A DNA stretch of 64,000 nt from Sphingobium sp. (GTDB taxonomy: Bacteria > Pseudomonadota > Alphaproteobacteria > Sphingomonadales > Sphingomonadaceae): positions 62,001-126,000 of the forward strand of contig JAGIAA010000002.1 of assembly GCA_017745115.1 (NCBI GenBank). Direction: 5' to 3'. Positions 1 to 8,632 of this stretch are shown one piece after another. Under the pieces are notes generated by a model. The model saw only the letters and a list, made by a program, of their open reading frames with translations, made no database searches and had not been told where the DNA came from. How positions within the stretch are numbered: the stretch's first letter is position 1; every line of letters begins with the position of its first letter. Made by a program: the position numbers and the translations under genes.

Positions 1-2
1 TC

Positions 3-125
3 CGCGCGGGGGACCGAATCCAACTCAAAAGCATGGCCCTCTATGAGTTGAGCGGCACGAAGTTTCAGCGGATCACAGCCCGGACGATCGAGAAGAACAT
101 CATCAGGAGAGGGAACTCAGCATGA
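3..125 (+). CDS. C-terminal end of an unidentified protein (partial at window edge)
   Basis: An open frame enters from the left edge and ends at TGA 123-125. It encodes about 40 residues ending in ITARTIEKNIIRRGNSA. The stop overlaps the ATG of the MFS gene (ATGA), so the two genes are probably cotranscribed and translationally coupled. The tail resembles the last strand of SnoaL/NTF2-like proteins, but this is too short to assign a function. Confidence 0.5.
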   Translation, partial: RAGDRIQLKSMALYELSGTKFQRITARTIEKNIIRRGNSA

Positions 126-1519
126 CCGGACGCGCAGCGGAGACGCCCTCGCAAAGCCCGGCGGACATCTCCGCCCGGCGCCGCATGGTGTTCGTGCTCT
201 TCCTGATCTGCACCATGAATTTCGCGGATCGCGCTGTTTTCTCGGCTCTCGCGCAAACCATCAAGGTCGACCTCAAGCTCAGCGACCTGCAACTCGGCCT
301 GTTGCAGGGACTGGTGTTCGCCTTGCTTTACGCCGTCGTCGGCCTGCCCATCGGCCTGCTGGCAGAACGCCACTCCCGCAAACGGATCATCGCGATCGCC
401 ACGGCGATCTGGTCGGCCGCCACGGCTGCGACGGGATTGGCGGGGAGCTTTGCACAACTTGCCCTCGCGCGGTTGACGGTGGGCATGGGGGAAGCGGGCT
501 TCGTGCCACCGACGGCGTCCATGGTCGCAGACGTGGTGCCGCGCCAGAAACGGGCTTCGACCATGGCCCTCGTCATGCTCGGGACGCCCGTCGGCACCTT
601 CTTCGGCGCGACGCTCGCAGGACTGGCTGCTGCAGCATGGCATTGGCGAACCGCGTTTTTCATCTTCGCAGTGCCCGGTTTCATCCTCGCGCTTGTCCTG
701 CTGCTGTTCGTCAAGGAGCCTGTGCGTGAACAGATCGGTCAACAGCCGGGCACGAGCACCGGCGCGCCGCCCGTCGGCGTGTTTCTCAAAACCGTAGCCG
801 GCAACCGGCCGCTGCTGTGGGTCATCGCCGGCGGGAGCCTCGCCGGCTTCGGCATGTCGTCCATCTCTCAGTTTTTGGCGATCTTCCTCGCCCGGACCTA
901 TCATCTGGGCGTGCGCGAGGCGGCAGCGAGCTTCGGCACGATATCCGGCGCTTCAATCGCAATCGGCTTGCTCGTCGGAAGTTTCGGCACGGACTATCTC
1001 GCACGGCGGGATGCGCGCTGGCCAGCCTGGGGCGCGGCATTCGGTCTCGCCTGCGCGCCGCCGCTCTACTGGATGGCGTTCAATGCCGCGACCCTGCCCG
1101 TCTCTTTCGCGATCCTGCTCTGCGCGGGCGCTTTCCTGCTGATGTTCTACGGGCCGACGACGGCCATGATCCAGAACCTGTTGCCCTCCCGCATGCGGGC
1201 AAGCGGCGTGGCGCTCTACACATTGCTCTACACGCTCTGCGGTTATGGGCTGGGCCCGGTCTTCGTCGGCGCGATGAGCGACTTTACGGCGTCCAGATCC
1301 TATGCCGGCGATTATGCGGCGGGCTGCCCGCATGGCCTTCCGCCCGAGGGTGCCACGGAGGCATTGGCCGCGGCATGCCGCCAGGCGTCGACGAGCGGGC
1401 TGCAATATGCCCTGTCGAGTGTCGTCCTGATCTTCTTCGTCTCGGCCTTCTGCTTCCTGCGCGCCGCGCCCGGCTTGCGGCGCGAGGCGATGAAGGAAGC
1501 GGCTCAGACCAGCGCGTAA
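122..1519 (+). CDS. MFS transporter, spinster-like
   Basis: The 465-residue protein has about twelve hydrophobic segments, beginning near residue 22 (RMVFVLFLICTMNFADRAV). The segment FADRAVFSALAQTIKVDLKLSD is typical of the spinster/hexuronate-like MFS group that exchanges organic anions or small hydrophobic acids. A loop rich in Cys and Pro near residues 395-420 precedes the last helix, as in many sphingomonad members. The start overlaps the preceding stop (ATGA). The 3' end overlaps the convergent DUF3237 gene by 16 bp. The substrate is unknown; the neighbouring CocE-type hydrolase and DUF3237 genes suggest a carboxylated aromatic or ester-derived compound. Confidence 0.88.
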   Translation: MTGRAAETPSQSPADISARRRMVFVLFLICTMNFADRAVFSALAQTIKVDLKLSDLQLGLLQGLVFALLYAVVGLPIGLLAERHSRKRIIAIATAIWSAATAATGLAGSFAQLALARLTVGMGEAGFVPPTASMVADVVPRQKRASTMALVMLGTPVGTFFGATLAGLAAAAWHWRTAFFIFAVPGFILALVLLLFVKEPVREQIGQQPGTSTGAPPVGVFLKTVAGNRPLLWVIAGGSLAGFGMSSISQFLAIFLARTYHLGVREAAASFGTISGASIAIGLLVGSFGTDYLARRDARWPAWGAAFGLACAPPLYWMAFNAATLPVSFAILLCAGAFLLMFYGPTTAMIQNLLPSRMRASGVALYTLLYTLCGYGLGPVFVGAMSDFTASRSYAGDYAAGCPHGLPPEGATEALAAACRQASTSGLQYALSSVVLIFFVSAFCFLRAAPGLRREAMKEAAQTSA

Positions 1520-1953
1520 TAGCGGAAGAGCGTGCGGTCGGGATTGGAGCGCCGCTCTCCGCCACCGACGATCACCGTCCGGGAAAGCCAGTCATGGGGG
1601 CCCTGCGGCACGCGGAAATAGGGCGTGACCCGAAAGTAGGACGGCTGCGGACTGCCGGGCCGCGCGCGAACGAGATAGCCGAGATTCTGGATGTAGATCT
1701 TCGTGCCGTCTTCGGCCTCGAGGAGATAATGGGCCTTGAGTTCGATGACGCCGTCGGGCCGGACGAGCGCATAGTCGGCGCCACTGTGCGGAACCACCGA
1801 CCCGGTCAGGCGGGGACCACTGATGGTGCCGCCGATCGCAGGCGTATAGCCTTGGCTGTCGCCGGACGGCAGCGGGCCGAAGATCTCGCGGTCGGCGCCG
1901 AACAGGACTTCAATGTCGAACACATGTTCGAGCCGGCAATCCGCGGCGGTCAT
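1504..1953 (-). CDS. DUF3237 (UPF0311) family protein
   Basis: A 149-residue protein without a signal peptide. It has the family pattern: GGTISGPRLTGSVVPHSGAD (strand, then a G-x-V-x-P-x-S/G-G-A-D turn), then RPDGVIELKAHYLLEAEDG, and a C-terminal F.VP..PHDWL.R motif. The family forms a small beta barrel of unknown function found in aromatic and lactone degradation loci. Its ATG overlaps the stop of the CocE-like hydrolase gene (ATGA), so it is the third gene of a coupled operon 4108-1504. The operon also starts with a DUF3237 protein, so the hydrolase is flanked by two paralogues. Confidence 0.88.
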   Translation of the reverse strand: MTAADCRLEHVFDIEVLFGADREIFGPLPSGDSQGYTPAIGGTISGPRLTGSVVPHSGADYALVRPDGVIELKAHYLLEAEDGTKIYIQNLGYLVRARPGSPQPSYFRVTPYFRVPQGPHDWLSRTVIVGGGERRSNPDRTLFRYYALV

Positions 1954-3629
1954 TTGCTCTGCTCCCGCGCCGGCACAACGGGCAGCAGCAAGGCGGACTC
2001 GAAGACGCCGCCCAGGTGAATCCGGTAGCGTCCACGATTGCGGGTGTCTTCGTGCAATGGAAAGGGCAGCATCAAGCCCTCTTCCTTGCGATAGATATCG
2101 GACAGCGAGACGACCAACCGCAGGCTTTCGCCGGGCTCGAAGCGGACCGAAAACGGCCAGAGCTCGACATCGACCGGGACGATTTCGCCCGGGCGCAGCA
2201 ACTGCTCCCCGTCGTGCCGATGCACCGGGCGCTCGGGGGTGGACTGCGCCTCATCGAGCGCTCGGTGGCTCGCGCGGAGCCAACCCAGCGCAACAGGCCC
2301 GTTCTCGAAAAAGGCGTAGAAGGTGAAGCCGACGACGTCGCCGTTCCGGTCCAGCTTCTGCAGCGCGACGAAGATATCCATGTCGTCGCTGTCCAGCGCC
2401 TCCACCCAGAGGCGCAGGCTGGCGTGCCCGGTCAGTTCCGTCGGTTCGTCGAAGCGATGGTCGAAATGCAGCGGCTCGCCGCCTGCTTCGAATTCGATGG
2501 TCGCATCGGTCGTGGGCGCGGATTCAAGTCGTCCATTCGCGCCGCCGAGATGGAGGCGCTTATAATCCGTTCGGGCCAGCGGCCATTCGGTCTCGGCCCG
2601 CTCCTCCTGAACGCCGTGCCGCTCGCGCACCTCCAGTCTCACCGGAGGCCAGGCCGACAGACTCGTCTCGCGCTGAAGGAGATAGTGGTCGAAAAACGCG
2701 CGCTGCCGCTCGCGCGTCTCGGGCCGGTAGAAATAGGCCCACTTCTTCTGGCCATGAATTTCCAGCCACTTTTCGCGCGAGGACATGCGCCGCCATGCCG
2801 CGATCGTCCCGCGCAGATGCAACGCCTGGTCGGACCAGCTTGCGATCACATAGGCCGGCTGGCCGATCTGCTCGAGAGCGCAGGCCTTCGACTGCCAATA
2901 GTCGTCCATCAACGGATGAGCCAGGACGTTGGCCCAGGTGTCCTCGGTGCGGTTGAGCGAGAAGCGGATATTGTCCGACGCGCGCGGCAGGAAATTCGTT
3001 TCCAGAATTCCGCCGTGCCGCGCGAACTCCCGGTACCAGTCGGAAAAGCCTTCGCAGATGTTGAGCGCGCGCAGTGGCCCGGGCTTCAACGGGGCGACAT
3101 AATATTGGATAGCCGCGAGGTAAGAGACGCCAGACATGCCGACGCAGCCATTGCTCCAGGCCAGGCTGCCAAGCCACTCGATGGTATCGGCGCAGTCCTC
3201 CGCTTCCTGGATGCCGTTGTGATGAAAGTCGCCGCCGGAGAGCCAGGCGCCCCGCGGATCGACCACGGCAACGCCATAGCCCTGCCTGCCCCACCAGACC
3301 GGATCGGGGGCCTCGAACGAGGTCAGATCCGAAAGCCAGTCCGGATCAACCCCGGAGCGCGGCCAGAAGACCTTGTTGGTCGTGGCATGCTTTCCGTAGG
3401 GGCCCCAGGCCAGCAGGATCGGAAGCGGCCCATTCGCATCTTCCGGACGGTAGAGGTCCGCAAAAATCTCGACGCCGTCACGCAGGCGGATCGTGCAATT
3501 GCGTTCGATGAGCAGGCCCTGCTCAGTCCGCCGGTGGTAGTCGGTCGGCGGCAAAAGCGGCTTGTGGGTCGCGCTGAACGGATCAACGCCAGGCCGCATC
3601 AGCGGCTGAAAGACGGGCCGCGTACTCAT
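1950..3629 (-). CDS. CocE/NonD family (S15) alpha/beta hydrolase
   Basis: The 559-residue protein has the X-Pro dipeptidyl-peptidase S15 fold. The N-terminal catalytic domain shows the CocE signature around VVDPRGAWLSGG (about 123-133) and the nucleophile elbow GMSGVSYLA with Ser169. The C-terminal jelly-roll domain (about 340-550) carries F.PGE.LRL.V. Family members hydrolyse esters (cocaine esterase), glutaryl amides or peptides. No signal peptide is seen, so it is probably cytoplasmic. Both ends overlap DUF3237 genes by ATGA, which implies equimolar production with those proteins. The substrate cannot be read from the sequence; an ester or lactone is likely. Confidence 0.88.
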   Translation of the reverse strand: MSTRPVFQPLMRPGVDPFSATHKPLLPPTDYHRRTEQGLLIERNCTIRLRDGVEIFADLYRPEDANGPLPILLAWGPYGKHATTNKVFWPRSGVDPDWLSDLTSFEAPDPVWWGRQGYGVAVVDPRGAWLSGGDFHHNGIQEAEDCADTIEWLGSLAWSNGCVGMSGVSYLAAIQYYVAPLKPGPLRALNICEGFSDWYREFARHGGILETNFLPRASDNIRFSLNRTEDTWANVLAHPLMDDYWQSKACALEQIGQPAYVIASWSDQALHLRGTIAAWRRMSSREKWLEIHGQKKWAYFYRPETRERQRAFFDHYLLQRETSLSAWPPVRLEVRERHGVQEERAETEWPLARTDYKRLHLGGANGRLESAPTTDATIEFEAGGEPLHFDHRFDEPTELTGHASLRLWVEALDSDDMDIFVALQKLDRNGDVVGFTFYAFFENGPVALGWLRASHRALDEAQSTPERPVHRHDGEQLLRPGEIVPVDVELWPFSVRFEPGESLRLVVSLSDIYRKEEGLMLPFPLHEDTRNRGRYRIHLGGVFESALLLPVVPAREQSK

Positions 3630-4108
3630 AGAACCATGAAATAGTGGATTCGGTTCGCCTGTGGAATCTTCTCGGCGACGCCAACGAACACATGCTGGGA
3701 AAGCCAGGCGTGCGGACCTTCAGGAGCATCGAACCTGGGCGTCACACGCATATAATAGTCATCCGCGCTGACCGGCTCGTTCCTGCGGATCTTCTCTCCG
3801 GCAACCTCATTCCGAGCCCAGCGGTAGCCCCTGTTTTCGAGATAGATGATGGCGCCGTCATCGGCCTCGAGAAGGTATCGCGCATCGAAGTCGATGACGC
3901 CGTTAGGGCGCGTCAGGGGAAAGTCGCCGCCCGACATGGGGACGACCTTGCCGTTCAAACGCGGCCCTTCGATGGCGCCTTCGGCGGCATAGATGGCTGC
4001 CCGCATGTCGCCGCGCGCAGCGGGGCGAACCCAGAAGGGCTTGGAGAGCTTGATCGAGATGGTGAAAACATACTCGAGCTCAGGCTGGAAAGGATGCCGG
4101 TTGTTCAT
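3626..4108 (-). CDS. DUF3237 (UPF0311) family protein
   Basis: A 160-residue cytoplasmic protein and the first gene of the operon that continues with the CocE-like hydrolase and a second DUF3237 protein. Family motifs are visible: GAIEGPRLNGKVVPMSGGD, RPNGVIDFDARYLLEADDG and the C-terminal VTPRF..PEGPHAWL. Its stop overlaps the hydrolase ATG. The promoter region 4109-4192 is shared with the divergent MarR gene and holds the operator at 4132-4145. A binding or enzymatic role next to the hydrolase is inference only. Confidence 0.88.
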   Translation of the reverse strand: MNNRHPFQPELEYVFTISIKLSKPFWVRPAARGDMRAAIYAAEGAIEGPRLNGKVVPMSGGDFPLTRPNGVIDFDARYLLEADDGAIIYLENRGYRWARNEVAGEKIRRNEPVSADDYYMRVTPRFDAPEGPHAWLSQHVFVGVAEKIPQANRIHYFMVL

Positions 4109-4131
4109 GGATCTTTGCTAGCCCTCTATTT

Positions 4132-4145
4132 GTTGATCCGTCAAC
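4132..4145. promoter_or_regulatory. MarR-type operator GTTGATCCGTCAAC between divergent genes
   Basis: This near-perfect inverted repeat (GTTGA, four bases, TCAAC) lies between the DUF3237-hydrolase operon (minus) and the MarR gene (plus). On the minus strand it includes a -35-like TTGACG. A copy differing by one base lies at 8402-8415 upstream of the TonB receptor. It is probably the binding site of the MarR protein encoded at 4193. Confidence 0.7.
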
Positions 4146-4192
4146 ACTATGCGTGTTGCAATCGCAGTTCATATTTGGCACGGACCCCACCC

Positions 4193-4660
4193 ATGGCCCT
4201 ACCTCCGACCTGGTATCTTTTCGGCAGCGACCATCTGCCCCACCGGCTGCTCCTGCTCGCCCGCATGATCGATCGCGAAACGGCCAGGCAACTGCAGGAG
4301 GAGGTCGGGCTTTCCTCGGCGGAATGGAGAGTGCTGGCCTTGATCTGCACAGTCGGCCCTGCGAGCGCCGCGGATGTCGGCGCTTCTTTCGAGGCCGACC
4401 GCGCCGAGGTCAGTCGCGCCGTGACGAGGCTCACCCAGGCCGGGCTGATCGCGCGTACGCAGGACAGCGCCAATCGGAAGAAAATGATCCTCTCGCCGAC
4501 AGATGCCGGCAAGGCTCTCTACCTGAAGGCCCGAGGACTGCGCCAAGGCTATTTCCAGGCCATCATGGACGACCTCAGTGCGACCGAGCGGCTGGACTTC
4601 GACGGTGCTCTCAATCGGGTCGCCCTCCGTGTCGATGATCTGCGCCAGGATCGAGACTGA
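4193..4660 (+). CDS. MarR family transcriptional regulator
   Basis: A 155-residue winged-helix regulator. The DNA-binding region is about residues 40-105: SSAEWRVLALICTVGPA, then DVGASFEADRAEVSRAVTRL (recognition helix), and the wing with DSANRKKMILSPTDAGKAL. The ATG at 4193 gives a normal MarR length; the upstream extension of the frame lies over the divergent promoter and is not used. The gene is divergent from the DUF3237-hydrolase operon and convergent with the DUF6644 genes. The two matching operators at 4132 and 8402 suggest it represses both flanking operons and itself, released by a phenolic or acid ligand. Confidence 0.88.
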   Translation: MALPPTWYLFGSDHLPHRLLLLARMIDRETARQLQEEVGLSSAEWRVLALICTVGPASAADVGASFEADRAEVSRAVTRLTQAGLIARTQDSANRKKMILSPTDAGKALYLKARGLRQGYFQAIMDDLSATERLDFDGALNRVALRVDDLRQDRD

Positions 4661-4696
4661 GCCCGACAGCCCGACGCGGCGCCAGACTAGGCCGTA

Positions 4697-5191
4697 TCAA
4701 AACGGCGCGATCGTGAACCCCACCCAGCGCCCGAAACCGACGACGAAGATCCAAGCCAGGATCGACACGATCCCGGCACCTCGTGCAGCCACTGGCACGC
4801 GCGGCGCATTGTCCCATTGGGCTATGCTGCGCATGGTAACCAGATGGAACAGCAGCATGTTGAGGCCGGCTGCCGCAATCAGCGCGATCTTGCTCTGGAA
4901 AGCAAAATTGCCGGCGTAGGTTACCGGGTTCGAGGAAAAGAGAAGCGATCCGGTGATCACGGCCATGCCAAAGGCGATCCAGGTCGAAGGCAACAGCGTG
5001 CGGGTCAGCCCGGAGATCGAATATCGCTGGGACGCGAGACCGATCAGCCGCAGATCGACGATAAGGATGAGTCCCAGGACGGCTGTGATCGCCATGACGT
5101 GGATCGTCTCGACGATCGGAAATGCAACGGGATTGGTTGCCATGAAGGTGCCGACGGCACTCTCCCCAATGGCGTCAAGAAGATCGTTCAT
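4697..5191 (-). CDS. DUF6644-type four-helix membrane protein
   Basis: A 164-residue protein with four predicted transmembrane segments (about 20-45, 68-90, 98-118 and 138-160). It has PIVETIHVMAITAVLG in helix 1 and ends in FGRWVGFT. A homologue of the same layout is encoded 15 bp upstream, so the pair could form a heterodimer. The His residues in helices 1 and 3 (ETIH, LLFHL) could bind haem or metal, which is inference. It is the last gene of the operon starting with the TonB receptor. Confidence 0.75.
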   Translation of the reverse strand: MNDLLDAIGESAVGTFMATNPVAFPIVETIHVMAITAVLGLILIVDLRLIGLASQRYSISGLTRTLLPSTWIAFGMAVITGSLLFSSNPVTYAGNFAFQSKIALIAAAGLNMLLFHLVTMRSIAQWDNAPRVPVAARGAGIVSILAWIFVVGFGRWVGFTIAPF

Positions 5192-5206
5192 CGATAGTCC
5201 CCAGTC

Positions 5207-5692
5207 TCAGGTATAGGCAATCCAGCGGCCGCACGTGATGATTGCGAGCCAGAGAAGCAACAGCAGCACGCCGAGCAGGCGAACCGCTGCAGGCGTCGCG
5301 CTATCGGCTTTGTCGAGGACGCGGATGCGCCGCCCGAGCGCCATGAACAGGATCACCGCCACAAGCGTAAGCAGCATCTTGATCTGGAATGTCCGGTTGA
5401 GCAGCGAACGGCCCGGCTCGCCGCATATCATGAGCGCACCTGTCAAAAGGAGCACCAGCAGCGCCCAGCCGATCCACCCGTTGAGACGCGCGCCCCAGCT
5501 CGCCGGAGAGAGCGCGCTGCCTGCCAATTGCAGTGCGCGCAGCGACAGGACCAGCGACGAGCCGAACACCACCGCGATCGACAGGATATGGATTGTCTGG
5601 ACGAGTGGCACGGCCCAGCCGACGTTCACCATCAACTGGTGCAGCTGCAAGGTATCGATCCAGCGCACCGCGCCGTTCAAAAAATCATTCAT
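5207..5692 (-). CDS. DUF6644-type four-helix membrane protein
   Basis: A 161-residue protein paralogous to the next gene, with the same motifs: PLVQTIHILSIAVVFGSSL in helix 1, LTGALMICGEP after helix 2, QIKMLLTLVAVILFM in helix 3 and CGRWIAYT at the end. It lies between the TonB receptor gene (48 bp upstream) and its paralogue. Such pairs recur beside TonB receptors in sphingomonads; no function is established. A role in electron transfer or in moving a substrate across the inner membrane is possible but unsupported. Confidence 0.75.
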   Translation of the reverse strand: MNDFLNGAVRWIDTLQLHQLMVNVGWAVPLVQTIHILSIAVVFGSSLVLSLRALQLAGSALSPASWGARLNGWIGWALLVLLLTGALMICGEPGRSLLNRTFQIKMLLTLVAVILFMALGRRIRVLDKADSATPAAVRLLGVLLLLLWLAIITCGRWIAYT

Positions 5693-5739
5693 GAGAGCGT
5701 CCCTGGAATGGGGCGAGCACCCTGCCCGCCCCGATCAGA

Positions 5740-8277
5740 TCAGAAGGAATATTTCAGCATCAGCCCCACCTCGCGCGGTCGGCCCCGCACTTCGCTGAGA
5801 GCATAACGTGGTGGAGCTGCCGGGCCGGTGCCAGCACCGCTATCCCAGAAACCCCCGCCGAACTTCTGCGCATAGGTCGAGTAGACCTTGTCGAAGAGAT
5901 TGTTGGCGTAGACCGTGATGGTCACGGGAGCGACGGCGGGCGTTACGACCAGCCGCGCGTTGACGAGGCCATAGGACGGCAGGATGTAGCCCGAGTCAGC
6001 CGTATCGTCGGGATAGACCGACTGCTTGCCGACATAGGCATAGTTCAGGTTGAAGGTCGCTTTGCCGAAGCCGCCGCGCACCGTGTAATTGGCGCCGATA
6101 TTATAGGTAGGCGTGGGAATATCCGGATAGAGGTGGGTCACGCCTGCGGGCGGATTCTTCAGTTCATAGTCGGTCAGGCCCAGGCTGCCATCGATGCTCA
6201 GGTCGCGGCTGATGTTGAGCTGACCGTCGAGCTCGAAGCCCTTGATCCGGGCATCGCCCTGGTTCTGGAGCTGGATATTGAAGCCGACGGACGGACAGCC
6301 CGGCGCGCCGATGGTGCAGTTTACGCGGACGGCCGCCTGTCGATTGGTCCAATCCATGATGAACACGGTTGGGTTGAGCCGCAACACGCCGCCAAACAGC
6401 GTCGTGCGCAGGCCGGCCTCGTAATTCACCACCTCTTCGTTCGGGATCGGCTGGATCGTCGCGCTCTGTGCCGGACCGGTGGCGTTGTTGGCCGACGTCC
6501 AGCCCAGGATCGTGTAGCTGAACGCGCCGGCCTTGTAGGCCTTGGAAATCGTGGCATAGGCCATGATGTCCTTGGTCACGTGATAATCCAGCGTCGCGCG
6601 GTAATCGAGGGCCTTGAATGGCGCACCGGCGGTCACGGTCGTCGCGTTCGTACCCGGCGCAGCAATGAAATCAGGTGCCTGATAGGCGGTTGCCGGCGGC
6701 GCGTAGCGCGTTTGCGCATACTCCTTGTGATCCCAGGCATGCCGGAGGCCTGCGGTCAGGTTAAGCCGATCGGTGATGTGCCAGGTCGCGCTGGCGAACA
6801 CGCCCCAGGACGAAGATTTCTGCTTCGTGTAGGATATGGCGCGATAATAGAGCCCGCCGTCGGAATCGGCCGGCGTGCCCGTGAAGGCGGGAGCGCTGTA
6901 GGAGCCCGTCGTCCCCTGATAGTTGCTCGTCGTGCGCCGGTTCAGGATGTAGGAGCCGGGATAGAGGCTGTCGCCCGGCGTATTGCCGAACTCGTGGAAA
7001 TAGCTGCCGCCGGTTACCAGATCGACCTTGTCATCGAACAGCGCGGCGTTGAGCTGCACCTCCTGGTAGAACACCCGGGAGTTCACATTCTCGTAGCGCA
7101 TCTCCGCACCGATCAGCTCCCAGTCGGTGACGGCAGTGTGCTTCAGCCTGGAATAGCCGGTGATCGACTGCAGCTTGACCTTGTCGCTGATCTCCCAGCC
7201 GACATTGAGATCCGCCTGCCAGAATTCGTCGTTGCTATATTGGTCGCAAGCAGAGCTGTAATCGGGGTGAAAATTGTCGATCAGGCAGATGTCGGGCGCC
7301 TCATAGGGGCCCTTCACCAGGCGCGGATCATTATAGGCCGCAAGCGGGGCCTGGCCCGCCTTCTTGAAGGCGTCGTTGATCAGGTCGCCGTAATTGCCCT
7401 GAATCAGACCTTCGATGCCTGGATTCATGTCGAACGTCTTGAACACCCACGGCGTCGCGTTGGACTTGGAGTTGTCATAGAGAAAACCGGCGGTCGCGGT
7501 CAGGCTGGGCGACAGTTCGGCCCGCAATTGCACGCGGCCGATAAAGTTCTCCTGGGCGCCGAGCATCTGCGTGCCGCGGCTGACATAACCATCCTCGTGC
7601 AGATATGCGCCCTGCGCGCGGATGGCGACGCCGTTGCCGACCGGAAGATTGATCATGCCGACGAGATCATTGTGATCGAAATTGCCCACCGTCGCCTGGA
7701 TCGACCCTTCAAGCTGGTCGCTTGGCTGCTTGCTGAAGATGCGGATCGCACCGCCGGTCGAGTTGCGGCCAAATAGAGTGCCCTGGGGACCACGCAGCAC
7801 CTCGACGCGATCAACGTCGATCACACGCAACACGGCACCGCTGGTGCGCGGCATATAGATACCGTCGACATAAAGACCCACGCCGCGCTCGCCAGTGGCG
7901 CCCCCGCCACCCGAAATGCCGCGGATGACGAAGTTGGCGGCGCTGTTGCCGCCACCGCGCGTCGGCGAGATGCTCAGGTTCGGCGTGAAGTGCGAGAGAT
8001 CCTGCAGATCCTGGATACCCTTGGCGGCGATGGTTTCGCTGGTGACGGCAAGGATCGAGAGCGGCGTGTTCTGCAGACTCGTCGCGCGGCGCTCGGCCGT
8101 CACGATGATATCCTTGGCGGTTTCGTCGTCCGAATTTTCGGCGGGCGCAGCATTTGCCGCTCCAGCCTGCTGCGCGTGAAGGACAGTGCCCTGCATTGCG
8201 AAAATTGCGGTGCCGGCAAGGGCCAGCGCCTTGAGGCCAATGGCGGATGCACGGCCGCCAGATGTGCTCTTGATCAC
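5740..8277 (-). CDS. TonB-dependent outer-membrane receptor
   Basis: The 845-residue protein starts at GTG 8277, which has a good ribosome-binding site (GGGGAGGGG about 7 nt upstream). A signal peptide is followed by an N-terminal TonB-box-like stretch (DIIVTAERR). The plug domain covers about 55-170 (LQDLSHFTPNLSI, VEVLRGPQGTLFGRNSTGGA). The barrel ends with the C-terminal Phe pattern GLMLKYSF. The plug type belongs to the large sphingomonad family that imports diverse organic compounds. Because it shares an operator with the DUF3237-hydrolase operon, it probably imports that operon's substrate. Confidence 0.93.
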   Translation of the reverse strand: MIKSTSGGRASAIGLKALALAGTAIFAMQGTVLHAQQAGAANAAPAENSDDETAKDIIVTAERRATSLQNTPLSILAVTSETIAAKGIQDLQDLSHFTPNLSISPTRGGGNSAANFVIRGISGGGGATGERGVGLYVDGIYMPRTSGAVLRVIDVDRVEVLRGPQGTLFGRNSTGGAIRIFSKQPSDQLEGSIQATVGNFDHNDLVGMINLPVGNGVAIRAQGAYLHEDGYVSRGTQMLGAQENFIGRVQLRAELSPSLTATAGFLYDNSKSNATPWVFKTFDMNPGIEGLIQGNYGDLINDAFKKAGQAPLAAYNDPRLVKGPYEAPDICLIDNFHPDYSSACDQYSNDEFWQADLNVGWEISDKVKLQSITGYSRLKHTAVTDWELIGAEMRYENVNSRVFYQEVQLNAALFDDKVDLVTGGSYFHEFGNTPGDSLYPGSYILNRRTTSNYQGTTGSYSAPAFTGTPADSDGGLYYRAISYTKQKSSSWGVFASATWHITDRLNLTAGLRHAWDHKEYAQTRYAPPATAYQAPDFIAAPGTNATTVTAGAPFKALDYRATLDYHVTKDIMAYATISKAYKAGAFSYTILGWTSANNATGPAQSATIQPIPNEEVVNYEAGLRTTLFGGVLRLNPTVFIMDWTNRQAAVRVNCTIGAPGCPSVGFNIQLQNQGDARIKGFELDGQLNISRDLSIDGSLGLTDYELKNPPAGVTHLYPDIPTPTYNIGANYTVRGGFGKATFNLNYAYVGKQSVYPDDTADSGYILPSYGLVNARLVVTPAVAPVTITVYANNLFDKVYSTYAQKFGGGFWDSGAGTGPAAPPRYALSEVRGRPREVGLMLKYSF

Positions 8278-8384
8278 GATCTACTCCCCTCCCCGGCAAC
8301 CGCGCTTCCCTCGCCGGGTCGCGTTCAGTGCCCTTTCACACAAGCGGCGGCCGGCGGTTTTGCGCTCGTCATCGCTCCGTGTTG

Positions 8385-8415
8385 ATTATGGTCTAAATTA
8401 TGTTGATTCGTCAAC
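8385..8415 (-). promoter_or_regulatory. Promoter and MarR operator of the TonB receptor operon
   Basis: On the minus strand TTGACG (complement of 8409-8414) and CATAAT (complement of 8385-8390) are separated by 18 bp and fit a sigma-70-type promoter about 100 nt upstream of the receptor start. The -35 element lies within GTTGATTCGTCAAC (8402-8415), nearly identical to the site at 4132-4145. Binding there would occlude RNA polymerase. Confidence 0.65.
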
Positions 8416-8632
8416 TTCAAGTGACAGAAGGTATTCCACTGGCTGGAATCGGGGCGAAATTGCGCTGGCAAAGGCCATGGAGGCTCAACACGCCACAGAT
8501 ATTTCTGCGCGATGTCCCTGCGGCTTTTGGCGCCGCAATGATCAATAAGCCCCGGGGGATCTCCGAAGGACTTTTTGCTGTGAACGGCATGCTACATGGC
8601 AGGTAGCCGCCCGTCGTGCGACGCTCCCGCCC
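8416..8632. other. Non-coding stretch between two minus-strand operons
   Basis: With the promoter region to its left, this is a gap of about 355 bp between the receptor start and the mutarotase stop. Beyond the promoter and operator I see no gene, no strong terminator hairpin with a T tract and no repeat. Short open frames here lack start signals and homology-like motifs. Confidence 0.5.

Noticed and set aside
2016..3644. 542-codon open frame on the plus strand
   Set aside because: It is antisense to the CocE-type hydrolase, whose nucleophile elbow and ATGA overlaps with both neighbours are clear.
6133..7776. 547-codon open frame on the plus strand
   Set aside because: It runs antisense inside the TonB receptor gene 5740-8277, which has a signal peptide, plug and terminal Phe. 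High GC codon bias leaves such long mirror frames, and the antisense product has no recognisable motif.
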